Source: Patescibacteria group bacterium (GTDB lineage Bacteria; Patescibacteriota; Minisyncoccia; Phycocordibacterales; XYD1-FULL-46-19). From it: a DNA stretch of 11,044 nucleotides. Below the pieces are notes generated by a model that saw only the letters and a list, made by a program, of their open reading frames with translations, did no database searches and was not told the DNA's origin. Below are positions 5,975 through 11,044 of the stretch, piece by piece (position 1 is the stretch's first letter; each line of letters opens with the position of its first letter). The translations under genes and the position numbers were made by a program. The stretch spans positions 1-11,044 of the forward strand of contig JAUPVZ010000029.1 in assembly GCA_030916795.1 (NCBI GenBank), in the 5' to 3' direction.

Positions 5975-6511
5975 ATGATTTGGTGCCAATATATGACAAA
6001 AAAAGAATACAAAAATCGAAAGTATACAATCGAACTATATAACCCCGAATGGAAAAATAAGTTTGAGGACGAAGTAAAATATTTGCACCCAATTTTTTCT
6101 AATCAGGCAATTTCCATTGAACACATTGGTAGTACTGCAGTTTCTGGGCTTGCTGGTAAGCCGACGATTGATATTTTGATCACGGTTGAAAATATCAAAA
6201 TTGCGGATGAGATGTCAGAAAAAATTGAGGCACTCGGCTATAAATCTTTAGGTGATTATATCAACCAAGGATCACGTCTTTTTGTAAAAGAAAAAGACAA
6301 TGAACGACTAGTGAATTTGCATATATTTGAAGTTACCCACCCACATGTCAAAGACATGATAAATTTGAGAGATTATTTTCGATCTCACCCAGGTGTGGTT
6401 GAGGAATACAGCAAACTTAAACTAGATTTGGTAAAAAAATATTCCAATGATTATGGACTGTATCGAAAATATAAGGACGAGTGGATGGAGCAAATAAAGA
6501 AGAAATTATAA
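5975..6511 (+). CDS. GrpB family protein (UPF0157, nucleotidyltransferase-like fold)
   Basis: Members of the GrpB family have a nucleotidyltransferase-like fold; the biochemical role is mostly unknown, and some are fused to dephospho-CoA kinase. Visible are YTIELYNPEWKNKFEDEV (17-34), the core AISIEHIGSTAVSGLAGKP (45-63) with the GS motif, TIDILITV (64-71) with the likely metal-binding Asp66, VNLHIFE (113-119) and the closing LRDYFRSHPGVVEEYSKLK (131-149). The length of 178 residues is normal. The ATG at 5975 touches the preceding TAG (TAGATG), which suggests coupling. An alternative ATG at 5993 gives MTKKEYK and a more typical N-terminus, and neither has a strong Shine-Dalgarno. Family assignment is firm; function and exact start are not. 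Confidence 0.88.
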   Translation: MIWCQYMTKKEYKNRKYTIELYNPEWKNKFEDEVKYLHPIFSNQAISIEHIGSTAVSGLAGKPTIDILITVENIKIADEMSEKIEALGYKSLGDYINQGSRLFVKEKDNERLVNLHIFEVTHPHVKDMINLRDYFRSHPGVVEEYSKLKLDLVKKYSNDYGLYRKYKDEWMEQIKKKL

Positions 6512-6565
6512 TTTTTTATAAGGAAGACAAGGTGTATGTGGGATATACGCCCTGCCTGAGTTATA

Positions 6566-6931
6566 ATGACAGTAATGAAAAATCTCACCCCCGCCGAAAA
6601 ACACGTGATTATCGACAAGGGGACCGAGGCGCCTTTTACGGGCGAATATGTAAATACAAAAGCCACCGGGGTCTATGTTTGTCGACAATGTGAGGCCCCG
6701 CTCTACAACTCTAAAGACAAATTTGAATCGGATTGTGGTTGGCCTAGTTTTGACGATGAAATATCTGGAGCAGTTTTAAAAACTGTCGATGCTGATGGTC
6801 TGCGGACAGAAATAGTGTGCGCCAATTGTGGCGGGCACCTGGGCCATGTGTTTATGGGTGAAAATATGACACCGAAAAATATTCGGCATTGTGTGAACTC
6901 GATATCCTTGCGGTTTGTGGTCGGAAATTGA
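6566..6931 (+). CDS. msrB: Peptide methionine (R)-S-oxide reductase MsrB
   Basis: Reduces methionine-R-sulfoxide in proteins, using thioredoxin or similar thiols, in the cytoplasm. At 121 residues it is a single-domain MsrB. Visible are LTPAEK (7-12), TEAPFTGEY (20-28), zinc-binding pairs CRQC (Cys39, Cys42) and CANC (Cys85, Cys88), SDCGWPSF with the resolving Cys57, GGHLGHVF (89-96) and the catalytic [11 protein letters not shown], Cys109. All key residues are present. An in-frame TGA at 6557 limits the start to ATG 6566 or ATG 6575, and neither has a clear Shine-Dalgarno. The start codon overlaps a TATAAT, so a leaderless transcript from 6575 is conceivable. It follows the GrpB gene by 54 bases, and its stop is nine bases from the 3' end of convergent tRNA-Val. 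Confidence 0.96.
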   Translation: MTVMKNLTPAEKHVIIDKGTEAPFTGEYVNTKATGVYVCRQCEAPLYNSKDKFESDCGWPSFDDEISGAVLKTVDADGLRTEIVCANCGGHLGHVFMGENMTPKNIRHCVNSISLRFVVGN

Positions 6932-6940
6932 AAATTTTTG

Positions 6941-7013
6941 TGGGCGGTAGAGGATTCGAACCTCTGACATCAACAACGTCAATGTTGCGCTCTACCAACT
7001 GAGCTAACCGCCC
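6941..7013 (-). tRNA. tRNA-Val (anticodon GAC)
   Basis: Minus strand: acceptor GGGCGGT with ACCGCCC, discriminator A. The D-arm is GCTC/GAGC, and the anticodon stem CAACA/TGTTG has loop TTGACGT, anticodon GAC. The T-arm is AGAGG TTCGAAT CCTCT. The gene is 73 bases long with no encoded CCA. The second copy of the two-hairpin element touches its 5' end. Confidence 0.97.
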
Positions 7014-7061
7014 TAAAACAAATTTACAATTTGTTCGGGCGATCCGCCCCGGCGGATTTAG
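7014..7061 (+). repeat. Two-hairpin element, copy 2, at the 5' end of tRNA-Val
   Basis: Read on the plus strand it starts TAAAACAAA, with AT hairpin AACAAATT/AATTTGTT (7017-7035), linker CGGGCG, then GC hairpin ATCCGCC/GGCGGAT (7042-7057) and the end GGATTTAG. It matches copy 1 (minus 4722-4673) in ends, order and spacing (48 against 50 bases). Because tRNA-Val is on the minus strand, the AT hairpin is nearest the tRNA here, whereas the GC hairpin is nearest in copy 1. Confidence 0.75.
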
Positions 7062-7109
7062 CCCCAAACAACTCCTAAAATCTAGCAAATTTTTAGTTTT
7101 TAGTCGAGA

Positions 7110-7137
7110 AATATAACCATTGCCACTAGTATCTAAA
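7110..7137 (-). promoter_or_regulatory. Promoter candidate for tRNA-Val
   Basis: Minus strand TTTAGA (7137-7132), 16-base spacer, TATATT (7115-7110). The -10 is identical to that proposed for tRNA-Glu. The leader of about 90 bases would contain the two-hairpin element. Confidence 0.4.
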
Positions 7138-7181
7138 AATGTTAATAATAACCCAGAATTGTTGGTCAATATAACCCTCTC

Positions 7182-7191
7182 AGGAAGGAGG
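7182..7191 (+). promoter_or_regulatory. Strong Shine-Dalgarno for the 7196 gene
   Basis: AGGAAGGAGG lies four bases before the ATG at 7196, fixing the start. This is one of only two near-consensus ribosome binding sites in the window; the other precedes 3695. Confidence 0.8.
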
Positions 7192-7195
7192 ATTT

Positions 7196-8035
7196 ATGTT
7201 TTTGTCAGCGTATGTGCCAAATGACACACAGGCAGGCGAGATTCTGGTGAAGTGGTCATTGGACGACAAGGATGTCGAAGTCCTGTCGGGCAAGGATGGG
7301 GTCTGGGTGCTACTTATCCTTGCAGTCTGGACAAGCCGGCGAACGAAGATGGTTTGGCATGAGGTTGAGCGCCGACTGGTGAAAATCGGGTCAGGTGGGC
7401 CCAAGCCGGTAGTTTTTCGAGCCAAGGAAGTCGGCCCTCACTCTGTTATTGGCGCTGTTCTCTACAGTGAGAAGACCGGTATGCCGTCGCCGAAAAAGTG
7501 GCTCATGGCAAAACCCTGGTATACGGATGGGGAATATCGCGACCTCTTGGTCGACGATGACTGGTCAGGGATAGAAACAGACAACCCTTTCAGAAAGGAA
7601 TATCAAAACTGGATTTTTGATGACGACAGCGAAAAGCGCTGGCTCTATGCTGGCTCACCGGTAGCTAAGGGGGTGGCGATAAATGAAAGTCACTTTATCG
7701 CGCCTACCTGGGACTGGAAGTATCTCCATCTGTTTGATGGTCAGCCATTGGTACGTACTACGGTGGGGCTGTGGCGAAGGCGGATAAAGTGGTGGGTGGT
7801 GGCGCCGCTGGTCGTTCTCGCATTCTCATTGGTGATGGGCGCAATATTAGTAGCCCTTGTTGCCTTGTTGATGAATGGCTTCGTGTGGAGGGCGATATTG
7901 TTTGCCATTCCTATTTTCTGTCTCTACTTGGCGTTGTGGTGGGTGGCCGGGCTTGCCAAGGCCAGGATTTGGCGTTTGTGTGAGCCGGTAATTGTTCGCC
8001 GGAGGAACAGAAACCTCTTACGATGTCGGAATTGA
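7196..8035 (+). CDS. Hypothetical membrane-anchored protein, 279 residues
   Basis: Family not recognised. Residues 1-190 look soluble and mixed, rich in Trp, Asp and Lys (for example DDDWSGIETDNPFRKEYQNW, 120-139). Two hydrophobic helices follow, about 199-226 and 229-253, joined by a very short turn. Each outer end carries a basic cluster (WRRRIKWW, 193-200, and KARIWR, 255-260), so by the positive-inside rule the helices form a hairpin with both termini in the cytoplasm. The tail is very basic (VRRRNRNLLRCRN). A hydrophobic patch VWVLLILAVW (36-45) is too short for a clear membrane span. There is no N-terminal signal peptide. It has a strong Shine-Dalgarno and its own strong terminator, and is divergent from tRNA-Val. 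The gene is GC-rich compared with 4925-6511. That it is real is well supported; its function is unknown. Confidence 0.82.
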   Translation: MFLSAYVPNDTQAGEILVKWSLDDKDVEVLSGKDGVWVLLILAVWTSRRTKMVWHEVERRLVKIGSGGPKPVVFRAKEVGPHSVIGAVLYSEKTGMPSPKKWLMAKPWYTDGEYRDLLVDDDWSGIETDNPFRKEYQNWIFDDDSEKRWLYAGSPVAKGVAINESHFIAPTWDWKYLHLFDGQPLVRTTVGLWRRRIKWWVVAPLVVLAFSLVMGAILVALVALLMNGFVWRAILFAIPIFCLYLALWWVAGLAKARIWRLCEPVIVRRRNRNLLRCRN

Positions 8036-8040
8036 AAGTT

Positions 8041-8080
8041 CCCCCAGGGCGCGCGGAGCGCGCCCTGGGGGATTTTGTTT
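8041..8080 (+). terminator. Rho-independent terminator after the 7196-8035 gene
   Basis: A perfect 14-bp stem CCCCCAGGGCGCGC (8041-8054) with GCGCGCCCTGGGGG (8058-8071), GGA loop, followed by ATTTTGTTT. It lies between convergent genes; the minus side has no T-run. Confidence 0.93.
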
Positions 8081-8089
8081 CTATATAGT

Positions 8090-9022
8090 CTATTTTAAAT
8101 GCAGCCACCGATACACATCTTCAACCGCTTTGACAGCGTCGCCGGCGGCGATATTGTTTTGGTGGTACAGGGCATCAGTACAGTCGCCAGCGGCCCAAAC
8201 ACCATCTAAGCTGGTGCGCTGGGTTTGAGGGTCAATCTTTATGGCGCCAAAATCGTTGGTCTCTAATATGCTTTTGGCAAAAGCAGTATTGGGCATAAAG
8301 CCAATCTCCACAAAAATACCAGTAACGGGCAATTCCTTGGTTTCGCCACTAATTTTGTCTTTGTACACCAAGCTGGTGACAAATTTGGCGCCTTTTACTT
8401 CGACAATTTCAGCATTTAAAATGGCCGTCATTTTAGGGTGAGACAAAACTTTATCCACGGTAATTTTGTCGGCTTTAAATTCATTATTTTTGTGCAAAAG
8501 AGTAACTGATTTGCAGTAGGCAAGTAATTGGGCAGCCGATTCAAAACCAGCATTGCCCCCACCAATCACCACTACATCTTGGTCGGCAAACATTGGCCCG
8601 TCACAAGAGGCACAGTAGGTGAGACCTTTTTGGTCATATTCATTAGCCCCAGGGACCTCTAATTTGCGTCTAATTGAGCCGGCGGTAATAACCACGGCCT
8701 TACCTTCTGCTTTGGATCCATCTTCAGTTTCAACTGAAAAAATATCACCTGTTTGGCTTAGGTTGGCCACCCTGCCTGCCTGGCCTGTTTTAATCACGCA
8801 ATCGGCACTTTCGTAGGCACGAATATGGTCTTCTAGCGACTTGGCCAAGTCCCTACCCGAAATAGATTTGGTGCCAATCCAATTGTGGATATCAGGAGAA
8901 ATACTGGACTGGCCACCAAAGTCACTGGTCAGGATAAGAGTTTTTAATTTTTTGCGGGCCGAGTAAACGCCAGCCGACACTCCGGCTGGGCCACCCCCGA
9001 TTATTATTAGGTCGTATGTCAT
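8090..9022 (-). CDS. trxB: Thioredoxin reductase-like flavoprotein (TrxB/AhpF C-terminal type)
   Basis: Low-molecular-weight pyridine nucleotide-disulfide reductase that passes electrons from NAD(P)H via FAD to a redox-active disulfide and on to thioredoxin or a similar partner. FAD-binding GGGPAG is at 9-14, active-site CASC (Cys137, Cys140) in TYCASCDGPMF, second dinucleotide site GGGNAG at 154-159, and closing FAD motif AAGDC at 277-281. The 310-residue length is normal. The NADPH-type HRRxxFRA motif of classical TrxB is here HKNNEFKA (177-184), and surrounding blocks (CDGPxF, GGGNxGxE, FKADK, GIFVEIGFMPNT) resemble AhpF, which uses NADH. It is therefore probably NADH-preferring or uses an unusual thiol partner. 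It stands downstream of ftsZ but is separated by a strong terminator. Reductase family is certain; the exact partner is not. Confidence 0.93.
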   Translation of the reverse strand: MTYDLIIIGGGPAGVSAGVYSARKKLKTLILTSDFGGQSSISPDIHNWIGTKSISGRDLAKSLEDHIRAYESADCVIKTGQAGRVANLSQTGDIFSVETEDGSKAEGKAVVITAGSIRRKLEVPGANEYDQKGLTYCASCDGPMFADQDVVVIGGGNAGFESAAQLLAYCKSVTLLHKNNEFKADKITVDKVLSHPKMTAILNAEIVEVKGAKFVTSLVYKDKISGETKELPVTGIFVEIGFMPNTAFAKSILETNDFGAIKIDPQTQRTSLDGVWAAGDCTDALYHQNNIAAGDAVKAVEDVYRWLHLK

Positions 9023-9053
9023 AAAATATTATTTAAATTAAAAATGTTGATTC

Positions 9054-9081
9054 ATTGTAGCAGAGAGGGGGTAAAACGAAA
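9054..9081 (-). promoter_or_regulatory. Promoter candidate for trxB
   Basis: Minus-strand TACAAT (9059-9054) lies about 32 bases before the ATG at 9022. The -35 region (TTTCGT, 9081-9076, spacer 16) is poor and falls inside the arm of the ftsZ terminator. The leader is very AT-rich without a Shine-Dalgarno. Confidence 0.4.
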
Positions 9082-9122
9082 ACCTCCCCGCTGGCCTTGG
9101 CCAGCGGGGAGGTTTTCGTTTT
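9073..9122 (-). terminator. Very long palindromic terminator after ftsZ
   Basis: A perfect 24-bp inverted repeat (9073-9096 with 9099-9122) around a two-base centre (so a slightly larger real loop). The GC core GGGGAGG is flanked by AAAACGAAAA and TTTTCGTTTT. It starts eight bases after the ftsZ stop. The symmetrical A and T tracts allow termination in both directions, although only ftsZ points into it. Confidence 0.93.
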
Positions 9123-9130
9123 CAACAAAA

Positions 9131-10315
9131 TTATTTTTTATTTCCTCGGCGCAAGAAAGCGGGAATAGATGACCAATCGTCATCATCGTCTTCGTTTTCG
9201 GTTTTTTCTTGATCGATTATTTGAGGGCGAGGAGCTGGTTGCTGGCGGAGAGTCGGAGCGCCTTGGGGAAGTGGGGCAGGGGTGGTTTGGGGGCGATCCT
9301 TATTGTTTTCTTCTTTGCCGGCAGTTTCAAAACCAAATATTCCCCCCTTCTTTTTCTGTGATTCTGGAAAGCCGCAAGCGATAACGGTAACCTTGATTTC
9401 GGATTTCTTGAGTTTGTCGTCGTGGATAGCCCCAAAGATAACCTTGGCGTCGGTATCGATAGATTCGGTAATAACCTTGGCGGCTTCTTGAATTTCGAAC
9501 ATTGTCATATCGGAACCACCAGCAATAGTGAAGAGTACACCCTTGGCGCCATCGACCGACAGGTCGAGGAGAGGTGAGTTGATAGCGTTGCGGGCGGCTT
9601 CGACAGCGCGATTTTCGCCCGAAGCATTGCCGATACCCATAAGCGCCGAGCCAGCATTTTGCATAATCGCTCGGATGTCGGCAAAGTCGACGTTGATAAT
9701 ACCAGGGATAGTGATGATATTGGAAATACCTTCCACCGCTTGGCGCAGGATTTCGTCACACATCGCAAACGCATGTTCGGCGGTAGTATCTTTGGAAATA
9801 ATTCCTAGTAGGCGGTCGTTAGGGATAACAATTACGGCGTCTACTTCTTTTTGTAATTCGGCTAGACCCTTGTCGGCCAGCATCATACGATGTTTACCTT
9901 CAAAAATAAAAGGTTTGGTGACAACCGCCACAGTGAGAGCGCCTTGCTCTTTGGCGGTACGCGCAATAACCGGCATAGCCCCAGTACCGGTACCACCACC
10001 TAGACCACCAGAGACGAAAACCATATCAGCTCCTTTCATTACATTCTGAATATCTTCTAGACTTTCTTCGGCGGCCTTGCGACCAATCTCGGGGTCCATA
10101 CCAGTACCCAAACCACGGGTAAGGTTTTTGCCGATGTGGACTTTTTTCTGGGCAACCGAGGCATGTAAATGTTGAGCATCAGTATTCATCGCGATAAACT
10201 CGACACCGCGGACTTTGGCATTGACCATATGATTAACAGCATTTGTTCCGGAACCACCGACACCAATAACTTTGATGCGGGCAAAAGCTTCGATTTCTGG
10301 TTGAATTTTAGGCAT
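9131..10315 (-). CDS. ftsZ: Cell division protein FtsZ
   Basis: Tubulin-like GTPase that polymerises at midcell and organises division. The GTPase domain begins IKVIGVGGSGTNAVNHM (14-30), with the tubulin signature GGGTGTG at 106-112. The T7 synergy loop NVDFADIRAIM (208-218) carries the catalytic aspartates 210 and 213. The C-terminal domain runs to about residue 316. A Pro/Gln-rich linker (about 320-375) follows, then an acidic run and the conserved tail peptide IPAFLRR (384-390), the docking site for FtsA and similar partners. The 394-residue length is normal. It follows ftsA by 126 bases, but terminators stand between, so it probably has its own promoter in 10316-10390; I see only weak candidates there. 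No clear Shine-Dalgarno. Confidence 0.98.
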   Translation of the reverse strand: MPKIQPEIEAFARIKVIGVGGSGTNAVNHMVNAKVRGVEFIAMNTDAQHLHASVAQKKVHIGKNLTRGLGTGMDPEIGRKAAEESLEDIQNVMKGADMVFVSGGLGGGTGTGAMPVIARTAKEQGALTVAVVTKPFIFEGKHRMMLADKGLAELQKEVDAVIVIPNDRLLGIISKDTTAEHAFAMCDEILRQAVEGISNIITIPGIINVDFADIRAIMQNAGSALMGIGNASGENRAVEAARNAINSPLLDLSVDGAKGVLFTIAGGSDMTMFEIQEAAKVITESIDTDAKVIFGAIHDDKLKKSEIKVTVIACGFPESQKKKGGIFGFETAGKEENNKDRPQTTPAPLPQGAPTLRQQPAPRPQIIDQEKTENEDDDDDWSSIPAFLRRGNKK

Positions 10316-10393
10316 GAAATAGGACAGTTATTCGCAAAATGATGAGTCTATGGTAACAAAAGGAGAGCAAAAAGCAAATTATCTCTCTGGACC

Positions 10394-10416
10394 AAAAATA
10401 GCCGGTTGGACGGCTA
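10394..10416 (-). terminator. Second terminator hairpin after ftsA
   Basis: Minus strand TAGCCG/CGGCTA (10416-10411 and 10404-10399), six-base loop, then TTTTT (10398-10394). It lies just downstream of the first hairpin at 10421-10443, making a tandem pair. Confidence 0.7.
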
Positions 10417-10420
10417 CTAA

Positions 10421-10443
10421 AAATAGGCAAACTTTGCCTATTT
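10421..10443 (-). terminator. First terminator hairpin, overlapping the ftsA stop codon
   Basis: An 11-bp inverted repeat AAATAGGCAAA/TTTGCCTATTT with a one-base centre (effective loop from the innermost A-T pairs). It begins inside the TAA stop of ftsA, with a T-rich end on the minus strand. Confidence 0.7.
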
Positions 10444-11044
10444 AGGGTAATAGTTCTTTGATCCAGCGGATAATATTATATTTGGTCTCGCGGGCGATTT
10501 TGAGGCCCATTGATTCTTCAGCTTCACTATCGGCTCCAAAAATACACAGCCCATAAGCGACAGACCAAGCGGTATCACGGATTTGGTTACGAGAAGTACT
10601 GGACACGGCGGGCATAGCCACCTTGGCTGGCAGCTTAAAATATTCTTTAGCTAGATGCTCGATTTCGGAAATGCCCGAACCACCACCGGTAATAATAATC
10701 CCCGCTGGCAGTAGACCATTGCGGCCCAAACGTTTTAGATGATTTTCTATAAATTCAAAAATATCGGAGAGGCGTGCCTCAATAATCTCGTTTAGCTTTT
10801 TCTGTGGAGCGCCAGATTCGGAGTCACCAGTTTTTATCCGCTCGGCTTCTTCGAGGGGGATTTGGAAACCGAGAGCAATATCGTTGGTGATATCGGTAGA
10901 GCCAATCGGAAAGACCCGGATAGAAATAGGCAAACCCTCTTCAAAGATAATAATCGAGGTGGTCTGGGACCCAATATTAGCGAGAACACAACCAGCAGTT
11001 TTTTGGAGCTTGGTGGTTAGGCATAGACTAGCGGCTAGTTGTGA
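10442..11044 (-). CDS. ftsA: Cell division protein FtsA, C-terminal part (cut by window edge)
   Basis: Actin-like protein that tethers FtsZ to the membrane. The last 200 residues are present and the frame is open to the edge. Reading from the edge, ANIGSQTTSIIIFEEG is the second phosphate motif (usual DIGGGTTD), followed by RVFPIGSTDITNDIALGFQIPLEEAERIK, a typical FtsA block. Then come NEIIEARLSDIFEFI and the adenosine motif AGIIITGGGSGISEIEHLA. The C-terminus ends YNIIRWIKELLP, a short amphipathic helix fitting the FtsA membrane-targeting sequence. Departures from most FtsA are Asn instead of Asp and Ser-Gln instead of Gly-Gly in the phosphate motif, and a shortened segment after IKTGDSESG. 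The ftsA-ftsZ order supports the call. Confidence 0.92.
   Translation of the reverse strand, partial: SQLAASLCLTTKLQKTAGCVLANIGSQTTSIIIFEEGLPISIRVFPIGSTDITNDIALGFQIPLEEAERIKTGDSESGAPQKKLNEIIEARLSDIFEFIENHLKRLGRNGLLPAGIIITGGGSGISEIEHLAKEYFKLPAKVAMPAVSSTSRNQIRDTAWSVAYGLCIFGADSEAEESMGLKIARETKYNIIRWIKELLP

Noticed and set aside
7170..7175. TATAAC as -10 box for the 7196 gene
   Set aside because: No acceptable -35 at normal spacing, and the start of transcription would fall on the Shine-Dalgarno itself.
3695..8035. UGA recoding to glycine, as in some CPR lineages
   Set aside because: UGA closes the genes ending at 4351, 6931 and 8035, and terminators or tRNA genes follow directly; no in-frame UGA occurs in the conserved genes.
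9528..10049. Plus-strand reading frame of 173 codons
   Set aside because: Antisense to the FtsZ GTPase domain; the product has no recognisable features.

Overview
The window looks like a stretch of a small-genome Patescibacteria (CPR) chromosome, most likely Parcubacteria-like. This is inferred from the ftsA-ftsZ-trxB order, compact housekeeping genes with short or diverged domains (a 123-residue pyrophosphatase-like protein, a TsaD with an insertion), tRNA genes without an encoded CCA end, and long AT-rich palindromic terminators. UGA is used as an ordinary stop (4349, 6929, 8033), so this is not a UGA-glycine lineage. No taxonomic search was possible.

Layout. Positions 1-3475 (minus strand) hold one tight operon: pyrophosphatase-like protein, DUF84/YjjX-type non-canonical NTPase, tsaD and valS (cut by the left edge), with a good promoter candidate at 3523-3550. 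Positions 3695-4395 (plus) hold an unrecognised soluble protein with a strong ribosome binding site and its own terminator. Positions 4396-4836 are non-coding apart from tRNA-Glu (minus). They contain an almost contiguous series of hairpins, a two-hairpin element touching the tRNA 5' end, and divergent tRNA promoters. tRNA-Ser(CGA) follows on the plus strand, and a coding sequence begins one base after its mature 3' end. That CDS has an N-terminal HGT motif (possibly an ADP-ribosyltransferase-like fold) and coiled-coil segments, and is followed directly by a GrpB-family protein and msrB. tRNA-Val(GAC) (minus) is convergent with msrB and has a second copy of the two-hairpin element at its 5' end. 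Positions 7196-8080 hold a second orphan gene, a soluble domain followed by a two-helix membrane hairpin, with a strong terminator. Positions 8090-11044 (minus) hold ftsA (partial), ftsZ and a trxB-like flavoprotein, separated by strong terminators.

How the genes may work together. ValRS and the TsaC/TsaD t6A pathway both release pyrophosphate, and the first operon pairs them with a pyrophosphatase-like protein and a nucleotide-pool cleaner. FtsA and FtsZ form the division ring anchor and polymer. TrxB-like and MsrB proteins fit thiol and methionine redox repair but lie far apart. The points most worth following up are the tRNA-Ser/CDS junction, the HGT-domain protein, the paired-hairpin elements at two tRNA 5' ends, the hairpin array, and the two orphan genes.
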